A program made the position numbers and the translations under genes. This document shows positions 1 through 8,186 of a DNA stretch of 64,000 nt, piece after piece. The notes under the pieces were generated by a model. That model saw nothing but the letters and a program-made list of their open reading frames with translations. It ran no database searches and had not been told where the DNA came from. This DNA is from Mesorhizobium sp. J428 (GTDB taxonomy: Bacteria > Pseudomonadota > Alphaproteobacteria > Rhizobiales > Rhizobiaceae): positions 1,240,001-1,304,000 of the forward strand of contig NZ_JAJOMX010000001.1 of assembly GCF_024699925.1 (NCBI RefSeq), in the 5' to 3' direction. How positions within the stretch are numbered: position 1 is the stretch's first letter; every line of letters begins with the position of its first letter.

Positions 1-700
1 TCGCAGCCTCGACATCGGTGGCTGCTTTCCTGACCGCATCGGCGATCGAGATGTTCGCCGTCCCGATTGCGGCCAGCAGCGCGCCGGAGAACGGCGAGTG
101 ATCGCCGACGACCTCCTCCACGACCTGATTAGGTCCGCTGGCCGATGCGATCAGCGTGCCGCGGCCACCGGCGGGCGCCTGCACCTCCGCAAGTCCGAGC
201 TCCGCATTCCCACCCGCATTGGACAGCCGGTCGGCAAGTGGATTGGCGAGACTCGCATCCAGGAAAACCAGCCGCGCGCCGGTCTCGCGTGACATCTGGC
301 GCAGGATGAAATCCAGCTGGACCGCCTCGAAATCGAGCGACGTGTCGTCCTTGAGTTCGGCGTTCACCGGGATCAGATAATTGGCATCGGAGAGCTGGAG
401 GGCGTGCCCGGCGTAGTAGAACATAGCTATGTCTGCGCCGCGAACCTGTCTTGCGAACTGGGCTATCCTCGCCTCCGTCTCGGAGGTCGTGAGATCGAGG
501 CCGACGATGACTTCGAAGTCCAGTTCCCGCAGCTTGTTGGCGATCGACTCGGCGTCGCGGACCGGGTTCAGCAGCCTCGGCGTATGATGATAGGCGGCGT
601 TGCCCAGCACCAGGGCAACGCGCCGCTCGGCGCTTGCGACCGACGCGGTCGCGAGACACGCCGCAACGGAAACGAGAAGCCAGCAGATCAGACGTGTCAT
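1..700 (-). CDS. Caspase-like (peptidase C14) protein, C-terminus beyond left edge; catalytic Cys replaced by Ser
   Basis: Reading the minus strand from ATG at 700 gives an open frame of 233 codons that runs off the left edge. It begins with a signal peptide (hydrophobic to about residue 24, VASA-E junction), so the protein is probably periplasmic or secreted. The caspase fold motifs follow: VALVLGNAAY near residue 28, the catalytic-His motif YYAGHA with His99, and the loop that normally reads DACRxNP. Here that loop reads FLDASLANP, so the nucleophile position is Ser150 and not Cys. A further GTLIASASGPNQ strand is typical of the family. By family knowledge such proteins are cysteine peptidases; with Ser at the active site this copy is likely a pseudo-enzyme or partner protein. 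Neighbouring YceI-OmpA protein has a Cys-rich tail of a type often attached to rhizobial caspase-like proteins. Confidence 0.85.
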   Translation of the reverse strand, partial: MTRLICWLLVSVAACLATASVASAERRVALVLGNAAYHHTPRLLNPVRDAESIANKLRELDFEVIVGLDLTTSETEARIAQFARQVRGADIAMFYYAGHALQLSDANYLIPVNAELKDDTSLDFEAVQLDFILRQMSRETGARLVFLDASLANPLADRLSNAGGNAELGLAEVQAPAGGRGTLIASASGPNQVVEEVVGDHSPFSGALLAAIGTANISIADAVRKAATDVEAA

Positions 701-734
701 CAAATGCTGGCAAGTCACCGGCCGCGTCCCTTCC

Positions 735-838
735 TCAGTTGATGCGCTTGACGACCTGGAATTCGATGCGCCGGTTCAGAGCCTTGTTCTTTCCGGTGTC
801 GTTGGGCGCCACTGGCTTGGCTTCGTCCTTCAGCACCT
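735..838 (-). pseudogene. OmpA C-terminal tail fragment (duplicated remnant)
   Basis: About 33 codons on the minus strand end in TGA at 735 and encode the last part of an OmpA-like peptidoglycan-binding domain, including KPVAPNDTGKNKALNRRIEF. The same peptide occurs at about 1459-1540 inside the neighbouring YceI-OmpA gene, and the DNA is visibly similar over roughly 80 bases. There is no start codon or upstream part of the domain, so this is not a gene. It lies between the caspase-like gene and the YceI-OmpA gene. The likely origin is an unequal duplication of the OmpA module followed by loss of everything but its end. Confidence 0.7.
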
Positions 839-845
839 GAGAACT

Positions 846-2546
846 CTATTCGCACTGATCTGTGCCAGGCAATCCCTTGTTGGCTGCACTGCAGAAGGGG
901 CTGTAGTAGCAATAGCCGTTCTGGGCGCGCCTGGCTCCCGGGGGGCAACCATCGCGAACCGGCGCAACCCGCCTCGTGACCTTAGCCGGCTCGGATGCGC
1001 GCACACGTTTCGGCTTCTCGACCTTCGGCGGTATCTTCACGATCTCCTTCCTGGCCGTTACGTCGGCGCATAGGCCTTTCTTCGAGAGCTTCTGACCGGG
1101 CGGGCAGGCGATCGCGACGCACTGGCCATCTTCTTCGACTTCTCCAGGACCGCAGGCCAATGGGCAGACACGGCCGTCCTCGCCACGCAGGCGGCCGAGC
1201 AAATCCGGTTGGGGCTCCGCCAAAACCAGCTTCAATCCCGTTCGCTGAGCGTAGTCTTTCAGACCGTCTGCGCTGCTCGCGCCCCAATCGCCATCCGCCT
1301 TGCCGTCCATGCAGCCGACACGGATTAGTTCCTGCTGCATCGATCGCGCAAGTTCGACGAGTGCGCCGTCGGGCGAGGTTTCGGAATTTCCTGCGGGCAT
1401 CCCACCGTCGGTTCCCTCCGCCGTTTGGGTTGCGCCGTTGGTCGCCGCCGCGCCCATCCGCTTGATGACCTGAAACTCTATGCGCCGGTTCAGCGCCTTA
1501 TTCTTCACGGTGTCGTTGGGCGCCACCGGCCTGGCCTCGCCGTATCCAGCCACCGTCAACTGAGCATTCGGAATTCCGCTGGCGACGATAGCCTCGGCGA
1601 CAGCCCTGGCGCGGCGTTCGGACAGGCGCTGATTGGATTCGTCCGCGCCGTCGGAGTCGGTGTGTCCCGAAACCTCGATCTGAAGGTCGGGGCATTTGCT
1701 GACGACATCAACGACCGCGTCGAGCAAAGGCTTGCTCGCGGTGTCGAGCTGCGCGCTTGCTGTGCGGAAGTAGATGGCACCGGTGCGCGAAATGACCTCG
1801 AAGCGGTTCACGCATTCTTCCTTGCTGAACGATGCTTTCGAGGCGTCGGTCGCGACCGGTCCGACATCGGCCGTCGGCGGTGCGGCAGCCGCCACCGCCG
1901 AGGGTGCTGCCGAGCCTTCGGCATTGAACACGAAGTCGAACGAGACGGATGCCGTCGGGACGATATTGGTGACGTTGGCCGCAGTCTGCAGCTTCTCGAT
2001 GTTCGGCAGCAGTCCAAAGTCCGCGACGTTCACCGCCACGGGGCTCTCCGAAGCCACGGAGACCATGTCGTTGGTAATCATCGTCACCACGACATTGGCT
2101 TCAAGGGTCTTGTCGACGCCGTGCAGATTGAGAACGAAAGGCAGCTTGGATGTCATGCGCCGCTTGGACGGCAGTTCGGCAAAGGCGGCCGGATCGACCT
2201 TCGCCGTGACCTCCGCTTTCGGGAATTTGAAGGTTTCGAAGAACAGGAAGCGCATCCGCACATTGCGCAGGTCGATGCCCGTATCGACGGAGTCGAGGTC
2301 GAAAACGACTTTCGCCTGTCCGTCCTGCGTGAGCGTCCCGGCGATGTTGCGGATGCTATTGGTTTCGACGACCGTGTTCTTCTTCACCGACTGGTAGGTC
2401 AACTTCGACGCAGCGGCGTTGAGGATCCAGTCCTGCGCATTGGCCGTACCGGCGCTTGCAGCGAAGGCCACCACGGCCGCGACGCGCAGCGCGCGAAGAA
2501 CGGCGCGCGACGAGGGGTTGGAAAGAATGCGCCAGGCTTGCGGCAT
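846..2546 (-). CDS. YceI domain - OmpA domain fusion with Cys-rich tail, exported
   Basis: A 566-residue exported protein. The start at 2546 is preceded by GGAGGT at good spacing and gives a signal peptide ending near ANA-Q (residue 37). Residues about 38-205 form a YceI-like lipocalin fold (starts DWILNAAASKLTY), known in other proteins to bind polyisoprenoid or other hydrophobic ligands. After an Ala/Pro linker, residues about 250-365 form an OmpA-like peptidoglycan-binding domain (SGHTDSDG, QRLSERRARAVAEA, NRRIEF). The C-terminal 200 residues contain a peptidoglycan-binding-like segment followed by repeated CPPG/CGPG motifs with many Cys, a tail style seen on rhizobial caspase-like proteins. 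It probably acts at the cell wall in the periplasm. The ligand is unknown. An upstream in-frame extension to 2627 lacks a signal peptide and was not used. Confidence 0.85.
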   Translation of the reverse strand: MPQAWRILSNPSSRAVLRALRVAAVVAFAASAGTANAQDWILNAAASKLTYQSVKKNTVVETNSIRNIAGTLTQDGQAKVVFDLDSVDTGIDLRNVRMRFLFFETFKFPKAEVTAKVDPAAFAELPSKRRMTSKLPFVLNLHGVDKTLEANVVVTMITNDMVSVASESPVAVNVADFGLLPNIEKLQTAANVTNIVPTASVSFDFVFNAEGSAAPSAVAAAAPPTADVGPVATDASKASFSKEECVNRFEVISRTGAIYFRTASAQLDTASKPLLDAVVDVVSKCPDLQIEVSGHTDSDGADESNQRLSERRARAVAEAIVASGIPNAQLTVAGYGEARPVAPNDTVKNKALNRRIEFQVIKRMGAAATNGATQTAEGTDGGMPAGNSETSPDGALVELARSMQQELIRVGCMDGKADGDWGASSADGLKDYAQRTGLKLVLAEPQPDLLGRLRGEDGRVCPLACGPGEVEEDGQCVAIACPPGQKLSKKGLCADVTARKEIVKIPPKVEKPKRVRASEPAKVTRRVAPVRDGCPPGARRAQNGYCYYSPFCSAANKGLPGTDQCE

Positions 2547-2679
2547 ATTGACCTCCAACGACCAATCCGATGCCGGGTCCCACCGGCATTGCAACAGCAA
2601 GGATCGACAGGAGAATAGCTCAATCACTCATGACTGGCGAGCCTTACGTTACGACAACTGCAATTGCGATGTCGCCAGA

Positions 2680-2841
2680 TCAATTGTCGGTTACCTCGCT
2701 CTCCTGAACTGCACCCGGTTGTTGGATCCGCGGCAGGCACTTCCGGGTTACGAGGCTCAAGACGGGAGCCGCCGACGAGCCTTTCAAAAGTGATATCGGC
2801 GGCCTGTTGCCAATCGCGCTGTGGGGTCGAACGGTGTTGTA
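2680..2841 (-). pseudogene. IS3-type transposase (integrase core) C-terminal remnant
   Basis: The minus strand from 2841 to a TGA at 2680 encodes 53 residues beginning YNTVRPHSAIGNRPPISLL, which is the characteristic end of the DDE integrase (OrfB) of IS3-group insertion sequences. No catalytic part, no start and no terminal repeats remain. Its 5' end stops six bases from the point where the ArsR-rhodanese gene becomes recognisable, so an element inserted here probably removed the front of that gene. Family assignment rests on this motif alone. Confidence 0.65.
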
Positions 2842-2846
2842 GCCCG

Positions 2847-3330
2847 ATGCGTCGCGCCGGTCTCGTTACCTCGGAGTGGGACGGGAAGTTCGTGAATTAT
2901 CGTCTCGCGGACGACGGCGTGCTTGATGCCTTCGCCGCCATCCGATCCGTTGCGCAAAGACACTCCGCTGAGGTCGAGAGGGTCGTGCGCGGCTGGTTCG
3001 ACCACCGGGACGACATGGAACCGATCTTGCGCGAGGAACTGGCGGCCCGAATGAGTGACGGCGCGGTCACCGTCATCGACGTCAACCCGCCAGACGAGTA
3101 CGCGCTCGGACATCTTCCGGGAGCCATCAACGTCTCCCTTCTCAGCTTGAGGCCAGCGCGGAAGGATTCGACCCAGGCGGGAAGTTGTTGCCTATTCCCG
3201 AGGGCCTTGGTGCGTAATGTCGTTCGAAACCGTTGCCGCCCTCCGCCGCAAAGGGCTGCACGAGTGCAGGCTGCAGGACGGCCTCCCCGAGTGGAAGGCA
3301 GCGGGCCTCGCCGTTGAAGCTAGCGCTTGA
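2847..3330 (+). pseudogene. ArsR-type regulator / rhodanese fusion, truncated and frameshifted
   Basis: The peptide from 2847 (MRRAGLVTSEWDGKFVNYRL) is the second half of an ArsR winged helix. It continues into a rhodanese domain (VTVIDVNPPDEYALGHLPGA). The DNA-recognition helix is missing and replaced by transposase debris. After about 3140 the frame is lost at least twice; the remaining rhodanese parts are readable in other frames (VVAYSRGPWC, then SFETVAALRRKGL to a stop at 3330). The loop that in the family carries the catalytic Cys as CRGPxC here reads SRGPWC. By family, ArsR-rhodanese proteins respond to metal or sulfur stress. This copy is clearly dead. Confidence 0.75.
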
Positions 3331-3577
3331 TCGAATGTCTGCACGGCGCCCTTCCCACCTGAAACCGACTGTCCGGATGCGGCCCACTCCGGTCATAGGC
3401 GCCCGAGACGAACGTCAGAGCCGCGCTCCTGGTCCATTTCAGAGGCAGACGAAGCGACCATGGTAACGGATCGTGGGCCATCCCGCCGATCCGCGTTCCG
3501 GTGTGCGAAATTGCTTTCTTTCCTTCCGCTTCGGCCAGCGAAGCGCGGCTATGAGGTCCGCAGAGGAGGACCCGGAC

Positions 3578-4351
3578 ATGATCGACAGCCGCCCCAGCTT
3601 TATGAGCTTCCGCGAACGGTTGCTGGCAAGGCAGCGCCTTATCGGAACGTTCCTCAAGCTGCCCACCACCCAGGTGATCGAAATCCTGGGGCCGATGGGC
3701 TACGATTTCGTGATCATCGACCAGGAACATGCGCCGCTGGATCGCGGCGTGACCGACCTGATGATCCTTGCGGCGCGTGCAGTGAACATCGCCCCGATCG
3801 TGCGCATTCCGGAATTCACCGAGGCCAACGTGCTGTCGGTCCTGGATTCGGGCGCTGTGGGCATCATGGTTCCGCATGTCGCCTCGGTCGAGAAGGCGCA
3901 GGCCATCGCCCGCAGCGCGCGCTACCGGGGCGGCAGCCGCGGCTTCGCTGGCCTGACACGCGCCGGCCAGTGGGGCATCCTCGGCATGACGGATCACATG
4001 CGGGCGCAGGATAGCCATGTCGCGGTGATCGCGATGATCGAAGACCAGGACGCCGTCGCGAAAGCCGGCGACATAGCGCGCGTCGAGGGGATCGACGCTC
4101 TCTTCGTCGGCCGGGGGGACCTGACCGCATCGTTTGGCGACGATCCGGAAGCGAGACCGAAAGTGGCCGCCATTGCGCGCGATGTCGCCGCCGCTGCACA
4201 GGACGCTGGCGTGCCGCTGATGATGCTGCCCAGCGGAAAGGCTGATTTCGACTTTGCCATCAGCCTCGGCGCAACCGCGCTCCCTTTCTCCAGCGATCAT
4301 GCCTTCATTCGCTCGTCAGCGGCCGCCGTGCTGAAGGAACATCTCGGCTGA
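3578..4351 (+). CDS. HpcH/HpaI family aldolase
   Basis: A 257-residue protein of the HpcH/HpaI class II aldolase and citrate lyase family, which cleaves or forms 2-keto-3-deoxy (aldol) acids with a divalent metal. Start 3578 was chosen because GAGGA lies just upstream and the family N-terminus begins here; a longer in-frame reading to 3473 is not family-like. Motifs present: FVIIDQEHAPLD near residue 42 with the acid and His used for catalysis, the metal-site region GIMVPHV, GSRGFAG, IAMIED (metal-binding Glu) and ALFVGRGDLTAS. Length is normal. It stands alone upstream of a frameshifted NTF2-like gene, and next to the convergent ABC uptake operon, so it may split a 2-oxo acid made in that region. 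The substrate cannot be told from sequence. Confidence 0.85.
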   Translation: MIDSRPSFMSFRERLLARQRLIGTFLKLPTTQVIEILGPMGYDFVIIDQEHAPLDRGVTDLMILAARAVNIAPIVRIPEFTEANVLSVLDSGAVGIMVPHVASVEKAQAIARSARYRGGSRGFAGLTRAGQWGILGMTDHMRAQDSHVAVIAMIEDQDAVAKAGDIARVEGIDALFVGRGDLTASFGDDPEARPKVAAIARDVAAAAQDAGVPLMMLPSGKADFDFAISLGATALPFSSDHAFIRSSAAAVLKEHLG

Positions 4352-4445
4352 GCAGTCGCCGGGCGCGCGGGAAGCCTCGCATTCGGCACAACAGGGAAGC
4401 AGCCTCACGCAGGACGAACTACCCAACGACATGGAGGAGCGGGAC

Positions 4446-5067
4446 GTGCAACCAACCGCCCAGGATCGGATGCAGGCCTTCATGGACCGGGAGGATCTGT
4501 TCGACCTTGTAAGACGCGAGCGTTTCGCGCGCGACCAGCGCCGGTTCGACGTGATGAGCGAGTGCTTTCACAAGGACGCCTACGTGCGCACGAGCTGGGC
4601 ATGACGGGCATGGCGGGGACGCCTACGTGGAAGCCACGCGCAAGCTTATGGGCAGGACCGGCGGCGGCAAGCACTGGGTGTTCCCTGCCTTCGCACAGGT
4701 GAACCGCGATCGCGCCACGGTCGAGAGCCCGGCGATGATCTTCAGCCGCGCAACGATCGACGGGATCGAGGTCGATTTCTTCGTCTTCTGTCGCTTCTTT
4801 TCCCGGGCGGTACGCGAGGAAGGGCGGTGGAAGATCGCGACGTTCGAAGTCCTCTTCGAAAAGGATGTCATGAAGCCGGTTAACCCGGCCGATCCCCTAC
4901 CGGTGGATCTTGCGCATCTGGCGACGCTGCGTCCCTCATACAAGTTCCTTGCCTATTTCCAGCAGACGCGCGGTGTCAACGTGAACCCGAACCTGCTCGG
5001 CGACGACCGCCCTGATGAACTCGATGCCTTCCACGAGGGGGAGAACCGCTGGCTTGCCGCCGGGTAG
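4446..5067 (+). pseudogene. NTF2-like (SnoaL-like) protein, frameshifted
   Basis: A GTG start at 4446 with GGAGG upstream begins a protein of about 206 residues. The frame breaks at about 4597-4599: the first part ends in VRTSWA and stop. Dropping one G from the GGG there restores SWHDGHGGD and runs on through the rest of the protein to 5067. The remaining half has the cone-like pattern of NTF2/SnoaL proteins (DGIEVDFFVFCRFFSRAV, EEGRWKIATFEVLF). Such folds serve as small-molecule isomerases, hydroxylase beta-like subunits or binding proteins. A second NTF2-like gene lies at 12773-13270. The single extra base could be a sequencing error. Confidence 0.65.
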
Positions 5068-5142
5068 GCCGCGCGGCCGCGGCCGATAGGAGCGAAACGT
5101 GGCAAGGGACGGGCGGCGGGTTCAACCGTCGCCCGCGCCCCG

Positions 5143-6324
5143 TCACATATTGCAACCGGTCTTGTCCTCCGCGACGAAGGCCTGCTCGCCGGGCACCTTG
5201 CCCGTTAGATTGTAGACGTCGAATTGATCGCTGGACTCCGACGGCTTCTTCACCGAGGCGATGTTGAGGTCGTAGATGACCCGGCCGTCCTTGCGGATGC
5301 GTCCGCTGAAGTCGAGCACCGAGACCGGCATTGTCTTCATCTGCGCGACCACAGCCTTGCCGTCTGTGTGCGTGTCCATCTGGTCGACCGCCTTGAGATA
5401 GTGCTGGACAGCGGCATACATCATGAACTGGTTCTCGGACGGCACCTTCTTCATCTTTTCCTTGAACCGCTTGGTGAAAGCGCGCGTCACCTCCGACTGG
5501 TCCCAGTAGACGCTGTTGGCGGCGATCACGCCCTGTCCGATCTCCAGCCCGAGCGCCAAGGCATTCGGAATCTGGAAGGCGGGCGCAACGAACTGCATCG
5601 TCTCGTTCAGCCCAAACTCGCGCGCCTGCTTGATGGAGGTAGACATGTCGTTGCCGGAATTGACGAACGCGATCACGTTCGCGCCGAGCGACTGCGCCTG
5701 AAGCAGGTAGCTGGAGAAATCCGGACTGCCCAGAGGATGGCGAACCGCCCCCACGACGCTGCCGCCCTCGCCCGTGACGAGGTCGGTCAGCAGCGCCTGC
5801 AGCTGGTGTCCAAACGTATAGTCGGTGACAAGCAGGAACCACTTGTTTCCGCCGCGCTCCACCACGACCTTCGGCGCCGCGTTTCCGAAGGCGAAATTGT
5901 CCATGCCCCAAACGACCGTGTTCGGCGAACACTTCGAGCCATAGAGATCGGACGTGGCAGGGCCGATCGGGATGCCGACCTTGTTGGCCGTGCGCGTCAA
6001 CTCCTGCGCGGCCAGTCCGACGGTCGACGTCGTGAACTCCATCGCCATGTCGACGCCGCGCTCGTCGTACCACTGCCGCAGGATGCTGAGCGCGATGTCG
6101 GGCTTGTTCTGGTGGTCGGCAAAGATCACCTCGATCGGCTTGCCCTTTGCCTTCCCGCCATAGTCCTCCACCGACATCCGCACGGCCTCGACGCCGCCTG
6201 GTCCGTCGATGTCGGCGAAGGGACCGCTCATGTCGGTCAGCACTCCGATCCTTACCGTATTTTCGTCCGCCATCGCCGGCATTGCGACAGCGACAAGAGA
6301 TGCAAGCAGAAACGTCCTGAACAT
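5143..6324 (-). CDS. ABC transporter substrate-binding protein, branched-chain amino acid type
   Basis: A 393-residue periplasmic binding protein (Peripla_BP_6 type). The start at 6324 has GGGAGG six bases upstream and gives a clear signal peptide ending MPAMA-D. The mature protein starts NTVRIGVLTDMSGPFADIDG, the usual opening of Leu/Ile/Val-type receptors, which in many soil alphaproteobacteria bind aromatic acids or other carboxylates and not amino acids. It is the last gene of the minus-strand set livG-livF-livH-livM-SDR-receptor, separated from the SDR stop by 59 bases, so it supplies the receptor for that importer. The ligand is unknown. The same frame is open far upstream through the SDR gene, but that reading has no family similarity. 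Confidence 0.9.
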   Translation of the reverse strand: MFRTFLLASLVAVAMPAMADENTVRIGVLTDMSGPFADIDGPGGVEAVRMSVEDYGGKAKGKPIEVIFADHQNKPDIALSILRQWYDERGVDMAMEFTTSTVGLAAQELTRTANKVGIPIGPATSDLYGSKCSPNTVVWGMDNFAFGNAAPKVVVERGGNKWFLLVTDYTFGHQLQALLTDLVTGEGGSVVGAVRHPLGSPDFSSYLLQAQSLGANVIAFVNSGNDMSTSIKQAREFGLNETMQFVAPAFQIPNALALGLEIGQGVIAANSVYWDQSEVTRAFTKRFKEKMKKVPSENQFMMYAAVQHYLKAVDQMDTHTDGKAVVAQMKTMPVSVLDFSGRIRKDGRVIYDLNIASVKKPSESSDQFDVYNLTGKVPGEQAFVAEDKTGCNM

Positions 6325-6383
6325 TTTTTCCTCCCGTTGAACTGAACTGGTTACAGCCGCAGCGCCGCCTCCCGGCCAGGCGA

Positions 6384-7184
6384 TCAGTGGGCGTTGGCCT
6401 CGAACGCGTGCCCCGCATCGCCAAACGCGGCCCATCCTCCATCCACGGAAAGGATCGCGCCGGTGATGTAGCGGGCCTTGTCGGAGGCAAGAAACAGGAT
6501 GGCGTCCGCAACGTCTTCCGGCGTGCCGAGCCGACCCATCGGAATGCGGCGCTCCAGGCGCGCCGCGTCGGCGACGCCGCGTTCGATCAGGCCCTTGACC
6601 ATCGCGGTGGCGATGTAGCCGGGTGCGACCGCGTTGACGCGAATGCCCTCGCCTGCCCATTCGCTGGCAAGCGCGCGCGTGAGCGAATGCACGCCCGCCT
6701 TGGCGGCGCCGTATGCGTTCCGGCGCGGCAGACCGACGAGGCCCGAGATCGAACCGACATTGACGATCGAGCCGTGTCCTTGCGCGGACATCCTGCGATA
6801 GGCAGCGCGGGAACACAGAAAGGTGCCGTTGACGATGACCTTCGTGATGCGGTCGAAATAGTCCATGTCCTGACGGATGGAGGGCTCCTGCGAGCCTATG
6901 ATCCCGGCATTGTTGACGAGCGCGTCGAGCCGACCGAAGCGGCCCGCGATCAGTTCGAAAGCCGCGTCGACCTGCGCGGCATCCGTGACGTCGCATCCGA
7001 GGCCCACATGTTCGGCGCCAAGCTCTACCGCGCGGCCGGCGACCGCGGCGGCGTCGACGTCAAGCAGACCAACGGCATAGCCGGCTGCGGCAAAGGCCTG
7101 CGCGCAGGCCCATCCGATCCCGTTGGCCGCGCCGGTAACCACCGCGACATTCCGGATGGACGCGTGGAGAGATTTCTCACGCAT
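6384..7184 (-). CDS. Short-chain dehydrogenase/reductase (SDR)
   Basis: A 266-residue classical SDR, expected to oxidise an alcohol or reduce a ketone with NAD(P). It shows the cofactor motif TGAANGIG near residue 16, the acidic residue after beta-2 (LLDVDA) that favours NAD, NNAG near 90, the catalytic Ser in VGSISG and YGAAK for the Tyr/Lys pair, and the C-terminal ITGAILSVDGG. The start at 7184 overlaps the livM stop by eight bases, which points to translational coupling and a role in the first step on the imported compound. Another ATG nine bases upstream is possible. Substrate is not predictable. Confidence 0.88.
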   Translation of the reverse strand: MREKSLHASIRNVAVVTGAANGIGWACAQAFAAAGYAVGLLDVDAAAVAGRAVELGAEHVGLGCDVTDAAQVDAAFELIAGRFGRLDALVNNAGIIGSQEPSIRQDMDYFDRITKVIVNGTFLCSRAAYRRMSAQGHGSIVNVGSISGLVGLPRRNAYGAAKAGVHSLTRALASEWAGEGIRVNAVAPGYIATAMVKGLIERGVADAARLERRIPMGRLGTPEDVADAILFLASDKARYITGAILSVDGGWAAFGDAGHAFEANAH

Positions 7185-8181
7185 CGGCCGCATCCTTGGA
7201 GGCAGTCCTGCGGCGCTGCTCGAAGAATGCGCCGATCGTGCCGACAATTCCCTGCCGGAACAGAAGGACGCAGGCCATGAAGACCAGGCCGTTGATGACC
7301 ATCACGGGAAATTCGCTTTCGGCGAAGAACCACTCCAGCGCAACGATCGCCGCCGCACCGACGACAGGTCCGGTCATGGTGCCGATGCCGCCGACCACTG
7401 CGGTGATCACGACTTCCGTCGATGCGAGATAGGTCGCGTCGTTGAGCGTGGCGATCTGGAACAGAAGTGCCTTCAGCGAGCCGCCGAGGCCCGCGATCGC
7501 TGCTGCAATCACCAGTATCACCAGCTTGTAGCGGTAGATGTCATAGCCAAGCGACGTCGCCCGCGCTTCGTTGTCCCGGATCGCCAGCACGATCTGGCCG
7601 AAAGGCGAGTTCACCAACCGGTAGATGACGAGCATCGCCCCGATCGTGAGCGCCAGGATGAAGTAGTACATCGCCACGCCGCTCTGGAGGTCGACAACGC
7701 CAAGCAGCGTACCGCGCGGCACATCCTGCAACCCGTCCTCGCCATGGGTGAAGGGCGCCTGCAGGAAGATGAAATAGACGAGCTGCGACAGCGCCAGCGT
7801 GATCATCGCGAACTGGATGCCGCGGCGACGTATCGCGATCAGCCCGAAGACCAGTCCGACCGCTGCGGCCGCAACGACACCAACCGCGACGGACACAAGC
7901 GGCGGCAGCTCAAGGGACTTCGCCAGGTAGCCGGTGATGTAGCCGGCCGTGCTGATGAACGCCGCATGGCCGAAAGACAGCATGCCGCCATAGCCGAACA
8001 GAAGGTTGAAGGATGCAGCCATCAGCGCCATGCACATCAGCTTCATGAGCAGGAACGGATAGAGCAGGAGCGGCGCGACAAGCGCGGCTCCTATGAGCGC
8101 GATTGCCGCAAATGCCTGCAGACGCATCCGCCTGCCGCCCCAAGATGCTGCCAGCATGGATCGTTCGAGTGTCTCGGCCAT
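7177..8181 (-). CDS. livM: ABC transporter permease, LivM-type
   Basis: A 334-residue inner-membrane permease of the branched-chain amino acid (HAAT) family, second membrane subunit. It contains the hallmark LLFGYGGMLSFGHAAF segment near residue 60 and about nine hydrophobic helices, plus the cytoplasmic ATPase-contact loop AIRDNEARATSLGYD. The start ATG at 8181 lies five bases after the livH stop; the open frame continues upstream but that part is not membrane-like. It pairs with LivH at 8187 and the ATPases encoded by livF and livG. The final residues are basic (EQRRRTASKD). What the importer carries depends on the receptor at 5143 and is unknown. Confidence 0.92.
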   Translation of the reverse strand: MAETLERSMLAASWGGRRMRLQAFAAIALIGAALVAPLLLYPFLLMKLMCMALMAASFNLLFGYGGMLSFGHAAFISTAGYITGYLAKSLELPPLVSVAVGVVAAAAVGLVFGLIAIRRRGIQFAMITLALSQLVYFIFLQAPFTHGEDGLQDVPRGTLLGVVDLQSGVAMYYFILALTIGAMLVIYRLVNSPFGQIVLAIRDNEARATSLGYDIYRYKLVILVIAAAIAGLGGSLKALLFQIATLNDATYLASTEVVITAVVGGIGTMTGPVVGAAAIVALEWFFAESEFPVMVINGLVFMACVLLFRQGIVGTIGAFFEQRRRTASKDAADA

Positions 8182-8186
8182 GGCGG

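Noticed and set aside
1425..2618. A 397-codon plus-strand frame opposite the YceI-OmpA gene
   Set aside because: His/Arg/Gly-rich shadow with no motif; the minus-strand gene has signal peptide, domains and ribosome site.
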